Shown here: in pieces, positions 8,508 to 15,397 of the stretch | Numbering within the stretch: the first letter of the stretch is position 1 | Layout of the letters: every line of letters starts with the position of its first letter | Assembly: GCA_964575675.1 (NCBI GenBank) | Contig: CAZNRY010000058.1 | Location: forward strand, 1-20,155 | DNA: 20,155 bases | Source: CAZNRY01 sp964575675 | GTDB lineage: Bacteria > Eisenbacteria > RBG-16-71-46 > CAIMUX01 > VGJL01 | Direction of reading: 5' to 3' | Position numbers and translations under genes: made by a program | Notes under the pieces: model-generated | Told to the model about the DNA's origin: nothing | The model's database searches: none | The model's input: the letters and a program-made list of their open reading frames with translations, nothing else

Positions 8508-9943
8508 CACGCGGCATCGGCATCCTGCTGCTTCTGATCGGGGGCGCGGCCCGATCAGAGGACTGGATCGGATGGCCAAGCCTCCGGATCGATCTGTCCG
8601 ACGCGGATCCAATTCTCATCGATGAGCTTCCCGGAATACTGGAGGACGAGGTCGAAGCGCTGCGGGCCGTCGCGGGGCCCGGCACGCGGGACCTCGCGGA
8701 GCGCTTGTCTCGCACCGGAATCCCGCCCGATCGCCTGCGCGAGTGGGTCCCATACATGGATCTTCCACTCGCCGGGCCGGGGAGATCGGGGTGGTCGACC
8801 CGGGCCGGTGCGGAGACGCGGGGAACCTCCGATGTCCGCGGGCGCATCGATCTCCGCCTCGCACACCCCGTCGTGAGCGGCGAACTCGCAGCGCGCATCA
8901 CGGGAAACCCCGCTAGCGATGGAGGCGCGAAGGGCGCCTCCGTCGATGGGCGCGGGCGCGTGCGCCTCGCGTCCTCCACGTTCCTTTGGGGCGGTTGCCT
9001 CGCGGGGTCATCGGGGGGCATCGATCCTTGGAGCGATCCCCTCCGCGAGGGTCGCGCCCTGTCGGCTTCTTCACCCAGGGCCGGAATAACGGCGCGCTCC
9101 GCGAGCCGCGGGCTCTACCTCGAGCGGGGTGGCCTCGCCGTCTCGGGTTGGCGCGAGGATGGAAGCCGTTGCGGGGGACTCGTCGCGCTGCGGAGTACCG
9201 CGGGCGCCATGTGGCTCGGGCGCCGAGAGGGAGACGGTGGCGGGGGAGGGACGGCGATCCGCATCCGCAAGATAGGTCTCACGGCCGCACTCCACAAGGT
9301 GAACGGGGTTCCGCCGATTCTTCGATTCGGCGCGTCCGATGACGCGCAACGGATCCGACTCGCCACCGCATGGTCGTTGGGAGAGCGGGGCGACGGACGA
9401 ACGGTTGTCGTCGATGGGTCGATCACGCGGACGGCCGGAGCGTGCCGCATCAGCCTGCACAGCACACTGCTCGGCAAGTCCCGGTCCGCTCCATCTCGCG
9501 GCCGCGGAGGGTTTGGAGTTGCGTGGAGGCAGGGGTCCGCTTCGAGCGTCTGTGAGGCGACGTGGAGCGGGACGCAGCGGAAACTCCGGGCCGAGATCGG
9601 CAGGGAGATCCGGCCGGGTCTGCACTTTCGCCTCGAGACCCGGGGCCGTCTTGCGGGACCGTCGCGCGAAGGTTCGATCGATGGTTCGGCATCGGCATCG
9701 AGCCCCCGCTTCCGTTGCTCCGCGGGGTTCGTCCTCCGCACGGCCGACGTCATTCCCTTCCCCTCGTATGCCGGAGCAGGGGGCGCGGAGCGGGTTGCTC
9801 TTCACGCGCGGGGTTCGCTGCGCCGCGGGTCTTCTCGCATCGATTTCGTCCTCGTTGCACCCCTCTCGGCGCGCGAGAGCGTGCGATTCGGAGAACCATC
9901 CTGCAGAATCGCGATCGAGCAGGGAGCGCCTCAGCCGCGGTGA
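8492..9943 (+). CDS. Secreted protein with N-terminal helix-hairpin-helix (ComEA-like) segment and beta-barrel-like C-terminus
   Basis: 483 residues. The frame is open far upstream, but GTG at 8492 with GGGAG just ahead gives a signal peptide (MLGAIARGIGILLLLIGGAARS), and nothing upstream of it looks like protein. At about residues 30-85 is a paired helix-hairpin-helix-like segment: IDELPGILEDEVEALRAV, then a GPGTRDLAERL turn, then LREWVPYMDL. From memory this layout (ELPG..., GP...L..L, ...PYxxL) resembles that of Bacteroidetes secreted proteins combining a ComEA-like domain with a barrel. The remaining about 390 residues are Gly/Ser/Arg-rich alternating strands such as VRLASSTFLWGGCLAGSSGG and ALHARGSLRRGSSRIDFVLV. 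DNA binding at the cell surface is possible by analogy with ComEA but not shown. It ends the tight gene run that begins with ppdK. Confidence 0.75.
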   Translation: MLGAIARGIGILLLLIGGAARSEDWIGWPSLRIDLSDADPILIDELPGILEDEVEALRAVAGPGTRDLAERLSRTGIPPDRLREWVPYMDLPLAGPGRSGWSTRAGAETRGTSDVRGRIDLRLAHPVVSGELAARITGNPASDGGAKGASVDGRGRVRLASSTFLWGGCLAGSSGGIDPWSDPLREGRALSASSPRAGITARSASRGLYLERGGLAVSGWREDGSRCGGLVALRSTAGAMWLGRREGDGGGGGTAIRIRKIGLTAALHKVNGVPPILRFGASDDAQRIRLATAWSLGERGDGRTVVVDGSITRTAGACRISLHSTLLGKSRSAPSRGRGGFGVAWRQGSASSVCEATWSGTQRKLRAEIGREIRPGLHFRLETRGRLAGPSREGSIDGSASASSPRFRCSAGFVLRTADVIPFPSYAGAGGAERVALHARGSLRRGSSRIDFVLVAPLSARESVRFGEPSCRIAIEQGAPQPR

Positions 9944-10024
9944 TGGATTCGGGCGGGGTGGTGTTCTCGCGACGGGAGGAGATCGGCGGCCTTGAGGTCG
10001 CGTTGCCGGCCGTCGCCGGGCAGG
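9944..10024. other. Start of intergenic region, no gene seen
   Basis: Together with the promoter and leader below, this makes a 242-bp gap between the barrel protein and the GIY-YIG gene. A 35-codon frame (9943-10050) is open here but has no ribosome binding site and runs through the promoter. I see no U-tract terminator for the upstream gene run. A 6-bp hairpin (10073-10091, CGGGGC/GCCCCG) lies in the leader of the next gene. Confidence 0.5.
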
Positions 10025-10053
10025 TTGACAGTCGGGAAGGTCCAATCTAGCCT
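10025..10053 (+). promoter_or_regulatory. Sigma70-type promoter for the GIY-YIG gene
   Basis: TTGACA (10025-10030, perfect -35) is followed by a 17-bp spacer and TAGCCT (10048-10053), which keeps the three most conserved -10 bases (T1, A2, T6). Predicted start near 10060, leaving a leader of about 125 nt before the ATG at 10186. The -35 is strong and the -10 moderate. Confidence 0.5.
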
Positions 10054-10185
10054 GCCCATTGATGACGCGCATCGGGGCCCGAGCCGCCCCGCGCAAGGGC
10101 TCGTTGCACAATTGGGCGGAGGAAGCGCGGACTCTCCCAGGCGGGTGATCGAGGCGATGCAACGATCTCGGAGACGGGGGACCCC

Positions 10186-11649
10186 ATGAGCATGCAACGG
10201 GATCTCCGTGACTCGCTCCACCGGGAGATGCTCGCGTCGGGGAGGGCGTGGTCTTCCGAAGAGATCGCGCGGACCACCCTGAAGATCGTCTCCGATCCCG
10301 CCCGGGCGGATAGGCTGGTCCGCGCGATCCTCGCGGGCGACCCGAGATTCCTGCGGCGCGGGTCCGCCTGGCATGCGGGCAGCGACCGCCACCCGGGACT
10401 GGGGCGATATTCCTTCCTCCTCGCCGAGACCCTGCGTAGGCCTGAGCAATCGGCGGTTGCGCCGCTCTTCTTCTGCCTTCACGACCCGGCATCGCTCCGG
10501 TTACCGGAGATTGTGCGGGTCATGCCGGACGGAGAGGGATTGGATCGGGCGGCCGCCCTTCTGGAGGGGCGATTGCCGGTGAGCCTGACGGCCCAGGCCA
10601 CCCGCAGCGCTCTCCATCGCTTCGAGCAAACCCATGCCCTGCCGGCATCGGCCGATCGTCTCCTCGATCTGAGCGCACTCGCCTCGCTTCTCGATGGCGG
10701 CCAAACCGGCCTGTCTGGCGGGACTGGTCGAGATGGCGGGTCCGGCGGGGCCGCTTCGGAAATCCGGGCGAACGGCCTCCCCGTTGAGCAAGACCGCGGG
10801 GATGGCGATTCCGAGGACGGCCGGGAGCAGCTCATCGACTGCCGCAGCGCCCTCGAAAGACTGCTCGAACAGCGCGGCGAGATGAGCCTCGGGGAAATCG
10901 AGGAGGAGCTGGAACGATCGCGGCGAGCCGAGGCGGTCGATTTCTCCCGGTTCCGTTTCGGACGCGCGGAGATGTCGCACATCCCCGCGCGGCCTGGAAT
11001 CTACAGGTTCATCGACGAGGCCGGGCGGCTCCTCTATGTGGGGAAGTCACGCGATCTTGGCCGGAGGGTGGCGAGCTACTTCCGGCCGCTGGGTGCCGGT
11101 CACATCCGTCGCGCCGATCTCCTCGCCGAGATGCGTGGTCTCGAGTGGGAGACGACCCCCTCCGAGCTCGAGGCGTTGATTCTCGAGGGGGAGACGATCC
11201 GTCGTGAACGTCCACCTTTCAACCAGCAAATCGAAATCCACGCGGCAGGGGAGAGCGTGGCGGCGCGGGAGGCGAATCTTGCCTTCGTTCTCTGCGAGGG
11301 CGACCCAGATCAAGTCTCGGTCTTCTTCCTGCGCGACGGAAAAGCATGGGGACGGGCCCGGCTCTCTCGAGTGCCGGGCGAGGAGTCCGAGATGCGGGCG
11401 GGTGCGATGGCCAGAGCGTGGCTTGCCGACCAGCCGGAGGAGTCCTCTGGGTGCGAGCCGCTCGAGGAAATCGATGGAATCCTCGTCGTCCGCTACTTTC
11501 GGCTTCATCGCGACCGGATCGACCGTCTTCATGCCGACGAGTTCCCGAGTGTGGAGGAGGCGGGCAGGGGGCTCGCACGGCTCGCCGCCCGCGAGCGTCC
11601 CGTGTGGGAGCCGTGGGTGTTTCGTTCGCCGATCGACGAATTGCTGTAA
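10186..11649 (+). CDS. GIY-YIG nuclease fused to winged-helix-like and exonuclease-like N-terminal region
   Basis: 487 residues. The C-terminal half has a complete UvrC-type GIY-YIG domain: PGIY with Y273, LLYVGK with Y284, R294, E334 in ALILEGE and N346 in PPFNQQ; all five catalytic positions are present, so single-strand DNA cleavage is expected. It lacks UvrC's UvrB-binding motif and RNase H-like nuclease half, so it resembles Cho or DnaQ-UvrC fusions instead. Residues 1-65 look like a winged helix (SSEEIARTTLKIV, AILAGDPRFLRRGSAW). Residues about 70-172 have the rhythm of a DnaQ exonuclease (LPEIVRVMPDG, RLPVSLTAQATRSALHRF, LLDLSALASLL), but acidic catalytic residues are missing where expected. 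A Gly/Ser/Asp-rich linker follows. Start ATG 10186; ATG 10192 is an alternative. Its own promoter lies upstream, so it is not part of the preceding run. The repair role is inferred. Confidence 0.82.
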   Translation: MSMQRDLRDSLHREMLASGRAWSSEEIARTTLKIVSDPARADRLVRAILAGDPRFLRRGSAWHAGSDRHPGLGRYSFLLAETLRRPEQSAVAPLFFCLHDPASLRLPEIVRVMPDGEGLDRAAALLEGRLPVSLTAQATRSALHRFEQTHALPASADRLLDLSALASLLDGGQTGLSGGTGRDGGSGGAASEIRANGLPVEQDRGDGDSEDGREQLIDCRSALERLLEQRGEMSLGEIEEELERSRRAEAVDFSRFRFGRAEMSHIPARPGIYRFIDEAGRLLYVGKSRDLGRRVASYFRPLGAGHIRRADLLAEMRGLEWETTPSELEALILEGETIRRERPPFNQQIEIHAAGESVAAREANLAFVLCEGDPDQVSVFFLRDGKAWGRARLSRVPGEESEMRAGAMARAWLADQPEESSGCEPLEEIDGILVVRYFRLHRDRIDRLHADEFPSVEEAGRGLARLAARERPVWEPWVFRSPIDELL

Positions 11650-11669
11650 CGACATGATACCACTATACT
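11641..11669 (+). promoter_or_regulatory. Strong sigma70-type promoter of a putative small RNA
   Basis: TTGCTG (11641-11646), a spacer of exactly 17 bp, then TATACT (11664-11669), five of six matches to TATAAT. The -35 box is formed by the last two sense codons of the GIY-YIG gene. The surrounding 35 bp are clearly more AT-rich than the neighbourhood. Predicted transcription start is about 11675. Confidence 0.6.
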
Positions 11670-11674
11670 TACAC

Positions 11675-11835
11675 GTTGCGATGAAGAGACTCTGAAGAGA
11701 CTAGGCAACGAAGACTAATCCGAGGATCCGTTCGGGTCGATGGATATGGTGGAGGCGGGCGATCCTCCCGCCTCCAGGAGCCGAAGTCAGACCCCTCTCC
11801 AAGCCATCCTACCCGCAAGGGTAGGATGGTCTTTT
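11675..11835 (+). ncRNA. Putative structured small RNA of about 160 nt, family unknown
   Basis: A transcription unit without a plausible coding frame, bounded by a strong promoter and a perfect intrinsic terminator. Four hairpins can be drawn by eye. SL1 pairs CGTTGC (11674-11679) with GCAACG (11705-11710) and encloses a tandem repeat of TGAAGAGACT (11682-11691 and 11693-11702). SL2 is GATCC/GGGTC with a GTTC loop (11725-11738). SL3 is a perfect 9-bp stem GGAGGCGGG/CCCGCCTCC with a 7-nt loop (11751-11775). SL4 is the terminator. I found none of the hallmarks of SRP RNA, tmRNA, RNase P RNA or common riboswitches, and the ends do not pair as in 6S RNA. A trans-acting small RNA is the simplest reading. 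A leader of the gene at 12260 is less likely, because that start is more than 400 bp beyond the terminator. Confidence 0.5.
11804..11835 (+). terminator. Rho-independent terminator of the small RNA
   Basis: A perfect 11-bp stem CCATCCTACCC/GGGTAGGATGG closed by a GCAA tetraloop, followed directly by TCTTTT. It also ends any readthrough from the GIY-YIG gene. This is the cleanest intrinsic terminator in the window. Confidence 0.88.
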
Positions 11836-11836
11836 G

Positions 11837-12259
11837 CGGCGGCGAAGATGTGAACCGCCGCCGCTCTCGCGACCTGCTCCCGCCGCTCGCCTCTTCACGG
11901 TTACGGCGCCTTGATGGATACGTGCGTCGCTTCGCGCGTCGATCTCACGTCGCGCCGCGGCGTCCGAACCTCGACGTCGCTGCACTCCGAGGCGAATGCT
12001 GACACGCAAGGCGAAGCTCGATCGATCAATCTGCCTTTTCTGCCGCTGATCGAGCGCCTGCTCAATGCGTCGGCCCGTCCCTTGCTATTGGACGCTCCTC
12101 CAACAGATCGGCCTCGCGACGAAATCCGATCCGCGATCATCGAGATCGAGCGGGTGGCCGGCTGCAGATGTGGCAGCGGGCTTTGGGTGGCGGGGCCGGT
12201 GCGTCGCGCCGTTCATGGGGAGTGGCGCGCATCGCCGCGGAACGCGGCAGGGAGGTCAC
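11837..12259. other. 423-bp stretch with no convincing gene
   Basis: The longest frame here (ATG at 11911, + strand) lacks a ribosome binding site and runs about 110 bp into the lamin-tail gene at 12260. A minus-strand frame (12140-11901) also has no start signal or recognisable product. The middle of the plus frame (LPFLPLIERLLNASARPLLL) has some protein-like character, so a decayed gene is possible. I saw no repeat or good promoter. Confidence 0.4.
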
Positions 12260-12883
12260 ATGCGGATCCTCTTGTATCTGTTTTTCGGGTGTATCGCCTT
12301 GGGCGGCACGGCCGGCACGGGAAACTGCGGCCCCGTCCTGAACGAGTTGATGGCCGATCCGGCCGGTGACTGGGACGGAAGCGGGGCGTACAGCTCCCGC
12401 GACGATGAGTGGGTCGAGGTCTACAACCCCGGCTCCTCGAGTCTCACGCTCGACGGGTATCTGATCGGTGACGCCGATCGCTCGCCGCTGTTCGGGTTCA
12501 GCGGCACGCTCGCCGCGGGCGGGCACAAGGTCGTCTACGGCGGCGAAGCGGTCGCCTACCAGCAGACCCATGCGTTGGGTGCCTACGGCCTTCGTCTGGG
12601 AAACGACGGCGATACCGTGACGCTCCTTCAGGTCGTGGGCGCCGACACGCTGCTGGTCGACAGCTACACCTACAACACCTACGAGGCCGAGGACGATCGT
12701 TCGTCAGGCCGCCGTCCCGATGGGACCGCAACGTGGCAGCTCTTCGACTCGCTGAATCCGTACACCGGGACCGTGCAGCCGGTGGGGACGGGTCTCCCGC
12801 CGACGCCGGGGGAATCGAACGGCGGCCCGCCCGTGCCGGCCGTCCCAACGACCTGGGGAACGATCCGGGCAGTTTACCGGTAG
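12260..12883 (+). CDS. Short secreted lamin-tail domain protein
   Basis: 207 residues. GGAGG lies 4 bp before the ATG at 12260, and a signal peptide follows at once (MRILLYLFFGCIALGGTAG); upstream in-frame starts were rejected for that reason. The lamin-tail domain spans about residues 24-145: VLNELMADPAGDWDG, DDEWVEVYNPGSSSLTLDGY, GTLAAGGHKVVYGG and LGNDGDTVTLLQ are the family's hallmark strands. A Pro/Gly-rich tail (about 168-196) leads to the terminal TTWGTIRAVYR. Unlike the 554-residue lamin-tail protein at 6103, it has no FlgD-type domain. Bacterial lamin-tail domains occur in exported proteins, some with nuclease or phosphoesterase partners; none is adjacent here. Likely an extracellular or periplasmic binding module. 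It converges on the transporter gene. Confidence 0.85.
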   Translation: MRILLYLFFGCIALGGTAGTGNCGPVLNELMADPAGDWDGSGAYSSRDDEWVEVYNPGSSSLTLDGYLIGDADRSPLFGFSGTLAAGGHKVVYGGEAVAYQQTHALGAYGLRLGNDGDTVTLLQVVGADTLLVDSYTYNTYEAEDDRSSGRRPDGTATWQLFDSLNPYTGTVQPVGTGLPPTPGESNGGPPVPAVPTTWGTIRAVYR

Positions 12884-12887
12884 GTTA

Positions 12888-12924
12888 GCGAGGGGGGCGG
12901 GGGGAGTCTGCCCCCCGCCCTCGC
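12888..12924. terminator. GC-rich hairpin between convergent genes
   Basis: Left arm GCGAGGGGGGCGGGGGG (12888-12904) and right arm CCCCCCGCCCTCGC (12911-12924) form a very stable stem with a 6-nt loop and a 3-nt G bulge. It sits 5 bp after the lamin-tail stop and 17 bp beyond the transporter stop. There is no U tract on either side, so intrinsic termination is not proven; it may mainly protect 3' ends. Confidence 0.5.
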
Positions 12925-12940
12925 CCTCGTACGCTCGAGA

Positions 12941-14290
12941 TCAGGCGGTCTCGATGTGCCCGCGCAACGCCGCGCGGCTCCTCAGGCCGAGCCAGATGAT
13001 CTGTGCCGCGTTTCCAATTGTGATGGCCGCCAGGGCGACGAAGAGGCCGGTGATGCGCTCCAGGTGGATGCCGATCCCTAATAGAACAGCATTCACCAGC
13101 AGATAAAGGACGACCGCCTCCGTGATCGCGCGCGTGCGGCGAGTGTGCACCAAGATTCCCTGGCGCCAGCTCTGCAGCACGCCCAGCCCCGGCATCAGGA
13201 TCGACAGCCAGATCCCCTGCGTCGCGAGCAGCGTGAGCGTGGGGGGAAGCGCCGAGAGCCGGCCGAAGTAGTAGCCCGCGATCGGTGTCGCCGCCACGAG
13301 CAAGAGGATCGCCGAGGTTGTCGTTCCGAGCATCAGCGCGAATCGTTTCAATGCCCGGAGCGCCCCCGGGCGATCGAGGAGCGCGACGACGACCTCGTTG
13401 TACGCGATCCCGACGCTGCGGAGCATAAAGCCGAGACCGCTGATCACCGGCCAGACGGCGAGCGAGTCCAGGGCGCGCGGCATCCTGCTGATCGACGCGC
13501 TTCCGATCGGCGCGGAGAGGAGCGCGATCAGGGGCGTCATCGCGAGTGGTATGTAGAAGTGGAGGAAGCGGCCCATCGTGAGGGGCGTCTCCTGCGCGGC
13601 GGCCGCACTCACCGGACCTCTCAGCACCGGCCTGACGGTGATCCCCGCATAGATCGCTTCGGCGACCACACCCGATGCGACCGCGGTCGAACCCACCACG
13701 ATCCCCGGCAAGGTTCCGAGCGCATAGCCGGCCGCAAGGACGAGGACGTTCGTTCCAAGACGAATCGCCGTCCCGATACCGACGAGATGCGAACGGCCGA
13801 AGCGGATCAGAACGCCCTGCTGGAGCCGGCGATAGGCGATCGACCAGGTCCAGGGGGTCATGATGATGAGGCCGATCCGCGCCGGCTCGCGGATCTCCTC
13901 CGGTGCGCCGATCAGCCCGCCAATGACGAGCCCGTAGAGGGGCGTGAGGACGATGAGCAGATGGGTCGCGGTCAAACCCACCCCCATGATGATCATGAAG
14001 CGCCGGAGAAGTTGGTAAGACTGCCGGTCCTTGCACAGCGCGGTCGACGCGGAGAGGAGCATGATAATCGGCGCCTCGACGATCATCGACAGGGGGAAAA
14101 CGATCCCGCCGTAAGCGGCCAAGCTGATCTCCGGATCGGCCAGACGGGCCATGATCGCACTGACCGTGGGCAGCTCGAGCCCCATCAGGATCCAGCTCGC
14201 GGCCAGAGGCCACCAGGTCCGCCAAACCTGGCGCAGGGTCAGATCGTTCGCACTCCCGGGCCCAGCCGTTTGGTCTGCGTTCGAGAGCAT
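12941..14290 (-). CDS. Polytopic membrane protein, MATE-like (MOP superfamily) transporter
   Basis: 449 residues with about twelve hydrophobic segments arranged as two similar halves, as in MATE, Wzx-type and ANKH-type transporters. Segments visible include WWPLAASWILMGLELPTVSA, LIVLTPLYGLVIGGLIG, LGTNVLVLAAGYALGTLPGI, FYIPLAMTPLIALLSAP and LLLVAATPIAGYYFGRLSAL. The N-terminal pattern (PLAASWILMGLELP, IMARLADPEISLAAYG, STALCKDRQSYQLLRRF) resembles an uncharacterised MATE-related family I have met in other environmental phyla, but substrate-defining residues are not known to me. The start chosen is the Met just before SNADQTAGPG (14288-14290); no clear ribosome binding site precedes it. A further in-frame Met at 14359-14361 would add 23 mostly charged residues. 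It is divergent from the aldo/keto reductase, with 100 bp between starts. Substrate unknown. Confidence 0.8.
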   Translation of the reverse strand: MLSNADQTAGPGSANDLTLRQVWRTWWPLAASWILMGLELPTVSAIMARLADPEISLAAYGGIVFPLSMIVEAPIIMLLSASTALCKDRQSYQLLRRFMIIMGVGLTATHLLIVLTPLYGLVIGGLIGAPEEIREPARIGLIIMTPWTWSIAYRRLQQGVLIRFGRSHLVGIGTAIRLGTNVLVLAAGYALGTLPGIVVGSTAVASGVVAEAIYAGITVRPVLRGPVSAAAAQETPLTMGRFLHFYIPLAMTPLIALLSAPIGSASISRMPRALDSLAVWPVISGLGFMLRSVGIAYNEVVVALLDRPGALRALKRFALMLGTTTSAILLLVAATPIAGYYFGRLSALPPTLTLLATQGIWLSILMPGLGVLQSWRQGILVHTRRTRAITEAVVLYLLVNAVLLGIGIHLERITGLFVALAAITIGNAAQIIWLGLRSRAALRGHIETA

Positions 14291-14390
14291 ACGCGATTCT
14301 ATCGACTCGACGCCCCGATGGCGATAGCCTCTCTCGTAAGCCTCATTGCGGCACTCATCCATCACAGGACAAGCAGGAGGGAAACGCGCG

Positions 14391-15362
14391 ATGCACCATA
14401 CACGATTGGGACGAACGGGTCTCAAAGTCAGCCGCCTCTGTCTGGGGACAATGAACTTCGGCCCCTTGACCGCCGAATCCGACAGCTTCGCGATCATGGA
14501 TCGGGCACTGGATCTGGGGATCAACTTCTTCGACACCGCCAACGTCTATGGATGGCGGAAGGGAGAGGGAATCACCGAACAGATCGTCGGGCGCTGGCTG
14601 GCCCAAGGGGGTGGCAGGCGCGAGAGGATCGTCCTGGCCACCAAGGCCTACGGCTCGATGGGGGACGGACCCAACGACCGCCGGCTCTCCGCCTATCACA
14701 TTCGGCGAGCGTGCGACGAATCGCTTCGCCGCTTGAAGACCGACCGGATCGATCTCTTCCAGATGCATCACATCGATCGCGAGACCCCATGGGAGGAGAT
14801 CTGGGAGGCAATGGAGATCCTGGTCCGGCAGGGGAAGGTGATCTACGTCGGAAGCAGCAACTTCGCCGGATGGAACCTCGCGCAGGCGCAGGGCGTGGCC
14901 TCCGCGCGGCACTTCCTCGGTCTTGTCTCCGAGCAGAGTTTGTATAACCTGAAGGATCGCAAGATCGAGCTCGAGGTGATCCCCGCCTGCCGGGCGCTCG
15001 GTCTGGGGCTGATTCCCTGGAGCCCGCTCGCCGGAGGGCTTCTCGCCGGGGGGCTGCGCGATGCGGACGGCGGGCGGCGCGGGTCGGAGGGGGTGCGGAA
15101 GAACATCGAGAAGTTCCAGACGCAGGTTGCGGCCTATGAAGCAGTCTGCGCCGAGATCGCCCAGAGACCCGCCGACGTGGCGATCGCGTGGCTCTTGCGC
15201 AATCCGGTCGTGACCGCCCCGATCATCGGCCCGCGGACGATGGAGCAGCTCGAGGGGACCGTGGGCGCGCTCGACCTCGCCTTGCCGGACGAGGTCGTGC
15301 ACCGCCTCGAGCAGATCTGGCCCGGTCCGGGAGGCGAGGCGCCCGAGGCCTACGCCTGGTGA
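14391..15362 (+). CDS. Aldo/keto reductase
   Basis: 323 residues, the usual length. NADPH-dependent carbonyl reductase or alcohol dehydrogenase of the cytosolic AKR superfamily. The catalytic tetrad is intact: D48 and Y53 in FFDTANVYG, K85 in LATKAYG, H126 in FQMHHID. The fold signatures LGTMNFG, GKVIYVGSSNF, EQSLYNL, PWSPLAGGLLAGG and PIIGPRTMEQLEG all appear in order. The last three place it near the YajO/YhdN-like (voltage-channel beta-subunit-like) AKRs rather than the sugar reductases. The start ATG at 14391 has AGGAGG 10 bp upstream; an earlier in-frame ATG at 14346 has no such site. It diverges from the transporter gene and is followed after 35 bp by the large repeat protein, so these two may share a transcript. 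The physiological substrate cannot be told. Confidence 0.95.
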   Translation: MHHTRLGRTGLKVSRLCLGTMNFGPLTAESDSFAIMDRALDLGINFFDTANVYGWRKGEGITEQIVGRWLAQGGGRRERIVLATKAYGSMGDGPNDRRLSAYHIRRACDESLRRLKTDRIDLFQMHHIDRETPWEEIWEAMEILVRQGKVIYVGSSNFAGWNLAQAQGVASARHFLGLVSEQSLYNLKDRKIELEVIPACRALGLGLIPWSPLAGGLLAGGLRDADGGRRGSEGVRKNIEKFQTQVAAYEAVCAEIAQRPADVAIAWLLRNPVVTAPIIGPRTMEQLEGTVGALDLALPDEVVHRLEQIWPGPGGEAPEAYAW

Positions 15363-15397
15363 GCCGGGCGATGCGCCGCGGCAGAAAGGGTCTCGCG

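Noticed and set aside
9943..10050. 35-codon frame after the barrel gene
   Set aside because: No ribosome binding site, and it runs across the promoter of the next gene.
10186..11649. Naming the GIY-YIG protein UvrC
   Set aside because: Only the N-terminal nuclease domain of UvrC is present; the UvrB-binding motif and the second nuclease domain are absent, and the N-terminal half is unrelated to UvrC.
11655..11696. 13-codon frame MIPLYLHVAMKRL as a leader peptide
   Set aside because: It starts upstream of the predicted transcription start and contains the -10 box; no ribosome binding site.
11675..11835. 6S RNA, SRP RNA, tmRNA or RNase P RNA
   Set aside because: No end-to-end closing stem (6S), no GGTCAGG-GGAAG loop (SRP), no tRNA-like ends (tmRNA), and far too short with no conserved core (RNase P).
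13145..14947. Plus-strand frame of 600 codons crossing the transporter and reductase genes
   Set aside because: Extreme Arg/Asp/Glu content with no domains; both real genes are well supported in other frames.
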